From Labilibaculum sp. (GTDB lineage: Bacteria > Bacteroidota > Bacteroidia > Bacteroidales > Marinifilaceae): a stretch of 64,000 bases of DNA. A program made the translations under genes and the position numbers. How positions within the stretch are numbered: the stretch's first letter is position 1; every line of letters begins with the position of its first letter. The stretch is from NCBI GenBank assembly GCA_016342745.1, contig JAEINT010000010.1:124001-188000 (forward strand). Direction: 5' to 3'. Positions 41,006 to 48,933 of the stretch are shown here, one piece after another. A model generated the notes under the pieces. It did no database searches. It was not told the DNA's origin and saw nothing but the letters and a program-made list of their open reading frames with translations.

Positions 41006-41509
41006 TTACTTCTTCTTCTTATATGTTCCTTCAAATTGGATACTCCAGTTTTTTCCCTTGTCGATAGTTGATTCCCAAATTTGTTTCACATCGCCATTTG
41101 GCAATTGCATCCAACTAATTTTATGAATGGAATTTTCTTCTCCCATATTGGAATCTGGATCACTTACTAAAATCATTTTCCCATCAGCAAATATGCCTTT
41201 TAGAAGTAAATTGCTTCCATTTTTATCAATCCATATTTGTTGCCATTTTTTGATTTTGGAATTGTAGAAACTAAAACTTGTACCCGTAAAATTCTCCTTC
41301 TCGGATATCCAATTTTCTTGCAATACATTCCCATTTTGAAGCAATTGAACGGTATTTTTACCAACGATTTCATCATTAGCATAAACTTCCCAATCACCAA
41401 GCCAAAAATCAAACTGTCTTTGAGATTCGGTGTTTTCACTCTTTACAGCTTCCTGAGAAAAGGACACAAAATATAAAAGGATGCAAAGTGGTAATAGTAA
41501 TCGTTTCAT
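41006..41509 (-). CDS. Secreted DUF1579-like protein
   Basis: A 167-residue protein with a signal peptide (ending FVSFSQ). The mature domain starts FDFWLGDWEVYANDEIVGKN, a calycin/lipocalin-like opening seen in DUF1579 and related families, with further strands SFSFYNSKIKKWQQIWID and a C-terminal WSIQFEGTYKKK. It likely folds as a small beta barrel binding an unknown ligand. It is followed on the same strand, upstream, by the DUF302 gene with a 32-base gap. Confidence 0.7.
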   Translation of the reverse strand: MKRLLLPLCILLYFVSFSQEAVKSENTESQRQFDFWLGDWEVYANDEIVGKNTVQLLQNGNVLQENWISEKENFTGTSFSFYNSKIKKWQQIWIDKNGSNLLLKGIFADGKMILVSDPDSNMGEENSIHKISWMQLPNGDVKQIWESTIDKGKNWSIQFEGTYKKKK

Positions 41510-41541
41510 AGGGCAGCGTTTATGATTTAATGAGACAAATA

Positions 41542-41940
41542 TTAATCAATCCCCTCAAGGTAAGTAAGACAGCGCTCCATTTTTTGTTTTAATTCTTTAG
41601 CAAATGGTTGTAATTCTTCATTTTCGATTACATTAAATGCCGCGGTAGGGTCCATTATTGAGATTTCAACATGTCCATTATCTTGTTCTATAACGGTAAC
41701 ATTACATGGCATCATAATGCCAATTTGATCTTCAACCTGAAGAGCTTTATGAGCAAAAGTAGGATTGCAAGCACCAAGGATACGATAGTTTTTAAAATCT
41801 ACATCAATTTTTTCTTTAAGAGTGCCTTTAACATCAATATCGGTTAATATTCCAAATCCTTCTGTTTTAAGAGCTTCAGTTATCAAATTAATGGCTTCAT
41901 CAAATTTGTAGTCGGTACGTAGGCTTATAAAATAACTCAT
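41542..41940 (-). CDS. DUF302 protein
   Basis: A 132-residue cytoplasmic protein with the DUF302 pattern: F-D-E-A-I-N-L-I-T-E-A-L-K-x-E-G-F-G-I-L at the start, YRILGACNPTFAHKAL in the middle and GIMMPCNVTVIEQ. Conserved Cys residues occur in GACNP and MPCN. The family often occurs with redox or sulfur genes, but no biochemical function is established. A 17-bp palindrome lies about 65 bases upstream. Confidence 0.85.
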   Translation of the reverse strand: MSYFISLRTDYKFDEAINLITEALKTEGFGILTDIDVKGTLKEKIDVDFKNYRILGACNPTFAHKALQVEDQIGIMMPCNVTVIEQDNGHVEISIMDPTAAFNVIENEELQPFAKELKQKMERCLTYLEGID

Positions 41941-42005
41941 AATCAGATTTATTAGAGGTTTATTAATTGACTTTATGTTTAAGGCTTTATTAAGTTATGA
42001 AAAAA

Positions 42006-42022
42006 TATTTACGATGTAAATA
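42006..42022. promoter_or_regulatory. Perfect 17-bp palindrome upstream of DUF302
   Basis: TATTTAC-GAT-GTAAATA, a perfect inverted repeat between the DUF302 start and the end of the upstream membrane-protein gene. It could be a regulator site; no matching copy was noticed elsewhere. Confidence 0.3.
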
Positions 42023-42028
42023 GTAATT

Positions 42029-42523
42029 CTAGATATTCTGATCGTATTTGGTTTTGTTGTATTTGCGTCGCGGAGAAAGTTCACACGCCTTAAATAAAAA
42101 CCATATTAAAATAGAAAAGGCTAGAATTCGTAAATAGCCTAAGACGGGCTCAAATTCTATTCCTAATGGTCCAGGAACATAACTTGTGAGCATTATGATG
42201 CTTAAAGGAATGAATGATACCATTAATACGATTAAAATGATAGCAGCTTCTTTATGAACTCTACGAATAAGGAGTCCAACGCCACAAACAACAATAACAA
42301 AGCCTGCAATATTTACTATTTCGTAAGTTGAATTACTAATTGAGGAGAACATGTGCTCAAAAAATGAGGGAAACAGAATATGCATCGCTCCAATACTAAT
42401 AAATCCAATTCCGTAAGCAAAACGCAATCGATCATTATTGCTGAATTTTCGCAGGTATTTACTCACAAGTGAGGCAAACCAAACGAACAAGAATGAAATA
42501 AATATTACAAGTAAAAAAAGCAT
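42029..42523 (-). CDS. Integral membrane protein, unknown
   Basis: A 164-residue protein with five hydrophobic segments (about 2-22, 34-54, 68-86, 92-112 and 128-146) and a basic C-terminal tail (RRKYNKTKYDQ). No conserved polar motif suggests a transporter or enzyme, and I recognise no family. It lies on the minus strand upstream of DUF302 and after the M56 gene's terminator. Confidence 0.65.
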   Translation of the reverse strand: MLFLLVIFISFLFVWFASLVSKYLRKFSNNDRLRFAYGIGFISIGAMHILFPSFFEHMFSSISNSTYEIVNIAGFVIVVCGVGLLIRRVHKEAAIILIVLMVSFIPLSIIMLTSYVPGPLGIEFEPVLGYLRILAFSILIWFLFKACELSPRRKYNKTKYDQNI

Positions 42524-42621
42524 CGGCAGAGTGGTTGATGATACACATGGTTTTAATCAATATACGAAATTGATGTTTTGCTTGCAAATGACTGAGTGTA
42601 AAACTTTATCATGTTAAATGA

Positions 42622-42652
42622 AAAAGGCCGCATTAGATAATGCAGCCTTTTG
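42622..42652 (-). terminator. Terminator of the blaI-M56 operon
   Basis: AAAAGGC-x-GCATTA stem with a GA loop and a second arm TAATGC-x-GCCTTTT; on the minus strand it is followed by TTTTTCATTT, 18 bases after the M56 stop. Confidence 0.85.
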
Positions 42653-42669
42653 AAATGTAAAGAGAGTAG

Positions 42670-45600
42670 TTATTTTTTTGATTCAATAATATATACGCCA
42701 TCTTTTCCGTCCTTACCATAGCGTTCAATTGCATCTTTTTCTGTGAAAAGTGTAAAGTTTTGAATGTCATCAGAATCAACATCTTCAAAAATGTTTTTAC
42801 TTACTTTTTTACCATCAACAATAAAAATAGGATTTCCTTCAGATTCATTAAATACTTCATCATTATTTGATTTACCAACACCATTTTCAGATTTAAGCCT
42901 AATGAGAACAACTCCGTTTTTTGCTTTCTTACCGTATTGTTCAGTTGCATTTTCACCTTTCAATACATCTATACTTTCAATGTTGTTAGGATCTATTTTT
43001 TCAGCTTTTTTTGAAGATATTTTTTTGCCATCAACAATAAACAGAGGAGAATTTTTATCTGATCCAAATTTCATTCGTACAGATGATTGACTTTTTTTAT
43101 TTCTTGCTTTGCTGGTAATTAATACAACGCCATTTGCACCTTCTTTGCCATATTTATTAATAGCACTAGCATCTTTAAGCACGCTTATGCTCTCAATTGA
43201 TTCCGGTGGAATATTTTCCATTGCCTCATTGCTGATTTTCTTACCATCTATAATTATTAGAGGTTGTTTTGTAGGATCTTCGGACAAAATTGAAGATTTA
43301 ATTCTTATAGGACCCTTGTAACCAGTTCTAACATTGCCTTTTGACTTTCCATATCCAATTACAACAACAGAATCTGCTTTTAGCTTATTTGCTTCAGATT
43401 TGCTTGTAATTAAAATTACACCATTTGCACCACCTACTGTGCCATACAATGCTGTTGCAGTAGCATCTTTTAGAACATTTATTTTTGCAATCTCATTTGG
43501 TGGAATTTGATCCATGGTTTCGCGCGATATTGTTTTTCCATCAAGAACGATAAGAGGTTGTCCGTTTTTAGGTGTAATATTTCTATACGAAGGAGCTACT
43601 CTGAAACCAGTTCGAACCGTACTTTTAGGCATAGGATAACCTACTTTAACATTACTCATAGGAGTTATAGAATCTATATGGTATCCAGTTCTAACATTAC
43701 CCATTGGTGTCAATCCTAAATGAAAACGGTTTTGGATTATTTTCGAATCGCCGTAGCTAGGAGCTGTGCTTGAACGTTTTTGAATATTCTCTTCTAACTC
43801 TTTGCGATATTCATCAGAATTAATTCTCTTAATATGTTCTTGAATTTGCTTTTTACTTTCCTGAATACGTTGATTCATATTTTCTTTGAATTCAGCAGAT
43901 TCAATTCTTTTAAGCTCACGTTTAATATTTTCCCTTTGTTCTTCGATTCTTTGTTTAAATTCTCCAGATTTAAATTCTGCTTGGTGTTTTTCTAGAGATT
44001 CTTTCGCTTTTTCTAGTTGTTTTTTTAGCTTATTTTGGAATTCTGTTGAATTCATTCGTTCAACGGATTCTTTTAATCTTGCTTTAATATTTTCTTTTTC
44101 CTTCTTGTTTAATTCAGAGCTCTTCTCAATTTCTTTCAAGTGATTTTCAAGCTCTTTTTTTTGAAGTTCACGTTCCTTTTCGAATTCTTTCAAGTAGTTT
44201 TCATCAGAAAGTTCTTTCAGCTGCTCTTCAATTTCACTTTCCCGCTCCTTCATTTCATTTTGAAACTCTTCTGAGTTGAAATCCAGATGCTTTAAGCTTT
44301 CCTTAAGCTCTTTTTTTATTTTATCAACATCGAAATCAAATTTCATCTCTTGCATATCTTTTGCAGCAGATTTCATTTCTTCCATTTGCTCTCGAATAAT
44401 TTCATCGGCTTTCATTTTTACCCACTTTTCTGATTTTACAGAATCTTTAGGGAATTCAAAATCATGTGAATCAATAGGAGAGACAGACATTGCTGTAACA
44501 GATGTTTCTAATTTTGTTTCTTTAACAGCATCAACTTCTTTTACAAGCTCCAATTCTTGAACTGCTTCAACTTCTTCTACTAGTTGCAGCTCATCATTCT
44601 TTTTTTGATTTTTCTTCTTCCTTTTGTCTTGTTCAGTAATGGTTGAATTTGCTTCAGGAGAGATTGCTTCTTGAAAGTTTTTTTGATCAAGAACATTGAT
44701 TTTTGAGAATGTTTTTTGAATATTGGTATTGCCCGAAATTGCAAAATTCGAAATCAAGAATAAACCAACAAATAGGAGTGTAAAAACACCGCTAAGCATA
44801 AAACGTTCTCTTCTCGGACTAATTGTTACTTTAGGCCTGAGTATGCGTTTGATTCTACCCAATACTTTTCCCTTTTTACCGGAAAATCCTAAAACCATTT
44901 CGTACTGCTTTTTTCTGATAGCTTCCATATTATTTAATGCTTTAATTAGTGTTAAGGATTCACCACAAATCTTAACCGCCAGATCGTCACAAATGTGCTC
45001 TCTTTCGGCATTTACCACAGAAGATAGCCACCAAACAACAGGATGATAAAAAAATACGAGTTCAATAATTCCTTGAATGAATTGTAGCAAATAATCGTGT
45101 CGACGAATATGTGCTAATTCATGTGCTATGATAATTTCCAATTGATTTTCTGGGATTCCACTTAGCATGCTAACTGGCAGAAGTACAATTGGTTTAAAAT
45201 ATCCAATTACAGATGGGATTTCGAGAAATCCGGATTCTTTAAAAATGACTTTTTGTTTGAGCTGATATTTGTTTATAATTCGATCAGCAATTTCTTTATA
45301 TTCAGACCTTAAGGGGAAAGTCAGATGTTTCTTTAATTTTTGTGCATTGATGTATTTTATTATCAAATTGATGGAGAGAAAAAGCATTCCAATAAGCCAG
45401 ATGTTAACGAGGATTGGAAAGCTATTTTCAATTTGGGCATTTAAGTAAGTCCACAATTGAGATAAATAGGATTCATTGAATTGAGTTAATGCCGAATAGT
45501 TTATCTGATCTGTTAAATCAGCAACAGTTGCACTTGTTTCTTTCGGAATGTAACGTGAAAATGTAATGGAAGATGCAAGGCAGATCAGGACAAGTCCAAG

Positions 45601-45753
45601 CCCTGATAATGCATATCTTACACGAGCATTATCTTTGGAAATAAATTTGAATAGCAACCAAATAATCCCACCTATAATAGCAGCTTGCCATAAGGAATGA
45701 AAAAGGGTCCAGCCAATGGTCTGACTCCAGTCGTATAAGTTTATATTAGTCAT
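42670..45753 (-). CDS. M56-family (BlaR1-like) membrane protease with coiled coil and four TonB-plug-like repeats
   Basis: About 1027 residues. The N-terminal part has four membrane helices and the zinc protease site IIAHELAHIRRHD (211-220) with a glutamate ligand in NAEREHICDD (~250), as in BlaR1/MecR1. A further helix lies near 325. Residues ~450-670 are charged coiled coil. A linker with four GNVRTGY-like motifs follows. The C-terminus has four ~52-residue repeats at about 730, 828, 899 and 974, each reading like a TonB receptor plug: DGKxIS, then I-x-x-I-x-VLKxxxAxxxYG, then NGVxLI. The start used (ATG 45753) overlaps the blaI stop by eight bases; ATG 45771 is an alternative. In BlaR systems the protease leads to cleavage of the BlaI repressor on signal. 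Confidence 0.87.
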   Translation of the reverse strand: MTNINLYDWSQTIGWTLFHSLWQAAIIGGIIWLLFKFISKDNARVRYALSGLGLVLICLASSITFSRYIPKETSATVADLTDQINYSALTQFNESYLSQLWTYLNAQIENSFPILVNIWLIGMLFLSINLIIKYINAQKLKKHLTFPLRSEYKEIADRIINKYQLKQKVIFKESGFLEIPSVIGYFKPIVLLPVSMLSGIPENQLEIIIAHELAHIRRHDYLLQFIQGIIELVFFYHPVVWWLSSVVNAEREHICDDLAVKICGESLTLIKALNNMEAIRKKQYEMVLGFSGKKGKVLGRIKRILRPKVTISPRRERFMLSGVFTLLFVGLFLISNFAISGNTNIQKTFSKINVLDQKNFQEAISPEANSTITEQDKRKKKNQKKNDELQLVEEVEAVQELELVKEVDAVKETKLETSVTAMSVSPIDSHDFEFPKDSVKSEKWVKMKADEIIREQMEEMKSAAKDMQEMKFDFDVDKIKKELKESLKHLDFNSEEFQNEMKERESEIEEQLKELSDENYLKEFEKERELQKKELENHLKEIEKSSELNKKEKENIKARLKESVERMNSTEFQNKLKKQLEKAKESLEKHQAEFKSGEFKQRIEEQRENIKRELKRIESAEFKENMNQRIQESKKQIQEHIKRINSDEYRKELEENIQKRSSTAPSYGDSKIIQNRFHLGLTPMGNVRTGYHIDSITPMSNVKVGYPMPKSTVRTGFRVAPSYRNITPKNGQPLIVLDGKTISRETMDQIPPNEIAKINVLKDATATALYGTVGGANGVILITSKSEANKLKADSVVVIGYGKSKGNVRTGYKGPIRIKSSILSEDPTKQPLIIIDGKKISNEAMENIPPESIESISVLKDASAINKYGKEGANGVVLITSKARNKKSQSSVRMKFGSDKNSPLFIVDGKKISSKKAEKIDPNNIESIDVLKGENATEQYGKKAKNGVVLIRLKSENGVGKSNNDEVFNESEGNPIFIVDGKKVSKNIFEDVDSDDIQNFTLFTEKDAIERYGKDGKDGVYIIESKK

Positions 45754-46135
45754 TGGTTTCTGGATTTTCAATGTTATTAATTAACTTTTTAATTTCATCT
45801 AGTTCTTTGCTCGAGCATTTTTGATTACCCAAAGCTTGCAGAACCATTCCAGAAGTAGAACCTCCAAATAGGGTAGAGATAAATTTATCGATTAAATGAT
45901 TTTTAGTTTCTTTTTCTTCAATTACCGCTTGGTAAATATGTGTTCTTGATTTTTTATCACGCACAAGCATGCCTTTTTCAGTCATGATCTGCATCACTTT
46001 AAGAGTGGTTGTGTATCCAACGTTTCTTTCCGATTTTAATAGATCGTTTACAAATCGAACATTAGAAGGACCATAAGTCCATAGAACTTGTAAAATTTCT
46101 AATTCTGCTTCGGTTGGCTTAATCTTCTGTGACAT
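45746..46135 (-). CDS. BlaI/MecI/CopY-family repressor
   Basis: A 129-residue winged-helix repressor. N-terminal DNA-binding part: PTEAELEILQVLWTYGPSNV and VGYTTTLKVMQIMTEKGMLV; the C-terminal helix dimerises. The cleavable bond recognised by BlaR1 proteases in staphylococci (Asn-Phe) is not obvious. Overlaps the M56 gene by eight bases, the classic repressor-sensor pairing. Three matching palindromes and the promoter lie directly upstream, so autoregulation is very likely. Confidence 0.9.
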   Translation of the reverse strand: MSQKIKPTEAELEILQVLWTYGPSNVRFVNDLLKSERNVGYTTTLKVMQIMTEKGMLVRDKKSRTHIYQAVIEEKETKNHLIDKFISTLFGGSTSGMVLQALGNQKCSSKELDEIKKLINNIENPETND

Positions 46136-46157
46136 ATTTTTGTGGTGATATCCGTAT

Positions 46158-46173
46158 TACGATTAATTTCGTA
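46158..46173. promoter_or_regulatory. BlaI operator 1 (half-perfect)
   Basis: TACGATTAATTTCGTA, sharing the outer arms TACGA/TCGTA and the right half TTTCGTA with the two operators upstream. It lies downstream of the -7 box, between it and the start codon. Confidence 0.65.
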
Positions 46174-46175
46174 GG

Positions 46176-46207
46176 TAAATATATACGAAAGGTTTCGTAA
46201 TACAAAA
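46176..46207 (-). promoter_or_regulatory. Promoter of the blaI-M56 operon
   Basis: On the minus strand: TTTTG (46207-46203), spacer of about 19 bases, TATATTTA (46183-46176). Operator 2 fills the spacer, so repressor binding would block RNA polymerase. Confidence 0.65.
46184..46199. promoter_or_regulatory. BlaI operator 2 (perfect palindrome)
   Basis: TACGAAAGGTTTCGTA, arms of seven bases perfectly complementary around GG. Centre of the array and inside the promoter spacer. Confidence 0.8.
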
Positions 46208-46214
46208 TATTTAA

Positions 46215-46230
46215 TACGAAGAATTTCGTA
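46215..46230. promoter_or_regulatory. BlaI operator 3
   Basis: TACGAAGAATTTCGTA, one mismatch in the seven-base arms. Spaced 31 bases from operator 2, which is 26 bases from operator 1. Confidence 0.7.
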
Positions 46231-46464
46231 ATTAATGTTAAAAATGAATTTTACATCTATCGCAATTAGATATAAATTGCTCAGGAATATTTCAATCTAC
46301 TTTACTTAGCGCTTTTTTTTTCGTATTTTAAAGAGTACTCTGTATTTTCTTAAAAATAAGGGAGAAGTAAGAATCGAAAACAAAAACCCAATTGGTTATC
46401 CCAATTAAAGGTTGTAAAAAAAACCTTCTGTATGTAGATATTTTAAACCCTTAGACTTAAAATT

Positions 46465-46938
46465 ATGCCTATTCGTAAATTAAAAGAGTATTTAGATGAG
46501 CGACAGATTAAATATGTCTTGATTCGGCATTCATCGGCTTACACTGCACAGGAAATAGCTGCTTCGGCTCATATACCAGGTAAAATGCTCGCAAAAACGG
46601 TAATGATAAAAGTTGATGGAAGAATGTGCATGGCTGTATTGCCAGCTTCCTATTTAATTGACTTTGATTTGTTAAAACAAATGCTTGGATGTAAAAAAGT
46701 AGAACTGGCGCATGAGCAAGAGTTCAAAGATATATTCCCACAATGTGAAGTAGGTGCAATGCCTCCATTTGGTAACTTATACAACTTGGAAGTGTATGTA
46801 TCCGAGAGTTTAGTAGAAGATGATGATATCGTATTCAATGCAGGAACCCATACCGAATTAATAATGCTTTCGTATGATGATTTCCACAATTGCGTTGAAC
46901 CAGTAGTATTGAAATTTACACATAAGACTTACGCATAA
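46465..46938 (+). CDS. YbaK/ProX-type aminoacyl-tRNA deacylase-like protein
   Basis: A 157-residue protein of the YbaK/EbsC/ProX fold, which hydrolyses mischarged aminoacyl-tRNAs. Visible motifs: YTAQEIAASAHIPGKMLAKTV, the catalytic-lysine region, KVELAHEQEFKDIFPQCEVGAMPPFG (the GAxPPFG signature), and FNAGTHTELI. It is a free-standing editing domain. The substrate amino acid cannot be told from this alone. It is preceded by a 250-base spacer that also carries the blaI operators. Confidence 0.85.
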   Translation: MPIRKLKEYLDERQIKYVLIRHSSAYTAQEIAASAHIPGKMLAKTVMIKVDGRMCMAVLPASYLIDFDLLKQMLGCKKVELAHEQEFKDIFPQCEVGAMPPFGNLYNLEVYVSESLVEDDDIVFNAGTHTELIMLSYDDFHNCVEPVVLKFTHKTYA

Positions 46939-46987
46939 CCTATTAAATTAAGATGAAACAAACTATTGATTCTATTCTTTTCAATTC

Positions 46988-47974
46988 TTACTTCTTTTTT
47001 TCTTTTTGATAGTTTTCAATAATACCTTCACATAACCAATCGGCAAGAGCTTGTCGATTGTCTGCTTTTGTAAAACGCAACTGATCTCTATAGTTATTTA
47101 TATTGCCTAACTCCACAAATACAGATGGTGGAGTAGTAGTTTGTAGCATGTACAATCTTCTTGTGCCCACTGTTCCGGTATATTCTCTATTTGGTTGGAA
47201 ACGGGCGTATTTATCTTTCATTTTCTGCTGCAATGCATAGGCTAAACTTTTGCCTTTTTTACTTACCGAGTGATGATAAAAATAAACGTCGGTTCTGTTT
47301 TTTTTGCTTCGTGAATCAAGGTGAAGAACAATTAATCGTTGATAAGTTGATTTGGCTTCTTTTCGGGCTAAAATATTAATGGCAGCAGCTCTTTGTCTTA
47401 ATCTTGGCGTGTGTTTTCTAGGAATTACCTGCGAAGGATAGCACCTTTCGTCTTTATCGGGTTTCAGGTAAGCAGCCTCACGAATTCCATCATTAGGGTC
47501 TTGAATAATAAAGTGAACCTTAGCTCCGTGCGAAATAAGCTCTTTTCCCATTCGTAAAACAATATCGTAAGCATATTCATCTTCTGTAATTTTATGACCA
47601 GAAATCTTACCTACGGCACCAGGATCTGGTCCACCATGGCCAGCTACAAGGTGAATAACAGCTCCACTCATGCTATTGTCAATTTGTTTCACATTTTCAT
47701 GTTTGCTTCCCAAAATAGGAAACTTGTGCATGCTATAGCGCAGTGGTAATTTGTACTTTTTACCTGCAATTAGTTGACCATTTTTGGTGAAGCGACCTTT
47801 GTTTAAAGCTTTGAACTTGGCAAGGTCTTTAACTGGTGAAATATGGTTTCGCAAGAGAAAAGAATTAAATCCTTCTCCATTTTTTACAGTTCCCCATTCG
47901 TAATTTTGCTGTGCAATTGTTGTAATAGGAGAAAATAGTAATACTGCAAGTAGCAGGAAAATATATCGGTACAT
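46988..47974 (-). CDS. N-acetylmuramoyl-L-alanine amidase (Amidase_3), secreted
   Basis: A 328-residue cell-wall hydrolase that cuts the bond between MurNAc and the stem peptide. Signal peptide (ending TTIAQ), then a LysM-like segment (about 24-75, NGEGFNSFLLRNHISPV and NGQLIAGKKYKLP), then the zinc amidase domain with HLVAGHGGPDPGAVG, DEYAYDIVLRMGKEL (Glu ligand), IVLHLDSR (His ligand) and VFVELGNINN (catalytic Glu). It probably acts in cell separation or turnover. It is a single gene, opposite the YbaK gene with a 49-base gap. Confidence 0.88.
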   Translation of the reverse strand: MYRYIFLLLAVLLFSPITTIAQQNYEWGTVKNGEGFNSFLLRNHISPVKDLAKFKALNKGRFTKNGQLIAGKKYKLPLRYSMHKFPILGSKHENVKQIDNSMSGAVIHLVAGHGGPDPGAVGKISGHKITEDEYAYDIVLRMGKELISHGAKVHFIIQDPNDGIREAAYLKPDKDERCYPSQVIPRKHTPRLRQRAAAINILARKEAKSTYQRLIVLHLDSRSKKNRTDVYFYHHSVSKKGKSLAYALQQKMKDKYARFQPNREYTGTVGTRRLYMLQTTTPPSVFVELGNINNYRDQLRFTKADNRQALADWLCEGIIENYQKEKKK

Positions 47975-48052
47975 GTAAAGTGTTCATTTTTATGATTCAA
48001 TAAAAATAATCAAATAGTTTAGAAAGATTGATTCCTTCGAATAGAATTCGCA

Positions 48053-48922
48053 TTATTCTATATTGATTGATTTTGAATCTGCCGCGTAGGATGTGAATAT
48101 TCCATATCCATTTGTTACGTTCGAATGAAGGTTAACTTTATTGTAAAAAGGTACATCCTCACGGTTATTAAATGTTATCAAGGAACGTTCGTATTTATAG
48201 TAGTCTTGAGTAATATGGTATAATGTGACTTGATATTCTGAAAAAAGTTGATTGATGTCAATTAGCTCATTATAAACATAGAACGAAATGCTAATTTCAT
48301 TTCCATTGCGGTTTTCATCTGAAAAACTCCGACTTCCACGCAGAATATTCTGTTGCAAACCAATTGAATTAATGGATAAATTACCATTGAAAATAATGTC
48401 ATCACTGTTGTATTCAATATCACTTAACTTGTTGTCTTGTTTGCCTTTTAGCAGAATCATATAATAATTTTCTTGCGAAGGATCATTTTGAAATACAATC
48501 GTAAAATCAAGTTGGTTTGCATACTTTTTTTGATAATTTATTTGCTTAATCAATACTTTTTCGGGAACCTCCGTTTCGGCCGTACAAGTTTCAAAATTTG
48601 GATGTGAAATTTCTATTTGATATGTGTTGTTTGATTTTAAATAAGTATTCTCGAGTGTGTACCAACCATTTTCGGTATTGATCAGTTGTTTAAGTACAGT
48701 ATTGTTTTCTTTAATCTGCACCTTGGCATTTTCAACATTTATATTATTCGTATTTAAGATTGAGCTATTTGTAATGTGTACGCGAAGTAAACTATCGCTG
48801 CCTAATAATGAATTGATTACGACTTTCGATTCTTCGTCTGGAATATCAAGAGAAAGATCACTTTCACAAGAAATTTGTGTTGAAAGTACAATGCACGTAA
48901 GAATCAGTAATATATATTTCAT
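48053..48922 (-). CDS. DUF4249 lipoprotein, partner of the TonB receptor
   Basis: A 289-residue lipoprotein (lipobox ISC, Cys19) with the DUF4249 opening LDIPDEESKVVINSLLGSDS, a first beta-sandwich with VENAKVQIKENN and GWYTLENTYLKSNNTYQIEI, and the middle PNFETCTAETEVPE strand. DUF4249 proteins are regularly encoded right after TonB receptors in Bacteroidota and probably help bind or hold the ligand at the outer membrane. Here the receptor gene ends 11 bases upstream. Confidence 0.88.
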   Translation of the reverse strand: MKYILLILTCIVLSTQISCESDLSLDIPDEESKVVINSLLGSDSLLRVHITNSSILNTNNINVENAKVQIKENNTVLKQLINTENGWYTLENTYLKSNNTYQIEISHPNFETCTAETEVPEKVLIKQINYQKKYANQLDFTIVFQNDPSQENYYMILLKGKQDNKLSDIEYNSDDIIFNGNLSINSIGLQQNILRGSRSFSDENRNGNEISISFYVYNELIDINQLFSEYQVTLYHITQDYYKYERSLITFNNREDVPFYNKVNLHSNVTNGYGIFTSYAADSKSINIE

Positions 48923-48933
48923 GAATTAGAGTC

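Noticed and set aside
42764-45046. Several serine/phenylalanine-rich plus-strand frames
   Set aside because: They are antisense to the lysine/glutamate-rich coiled coil and repeats of the M56 gene and reflect its codon composition.
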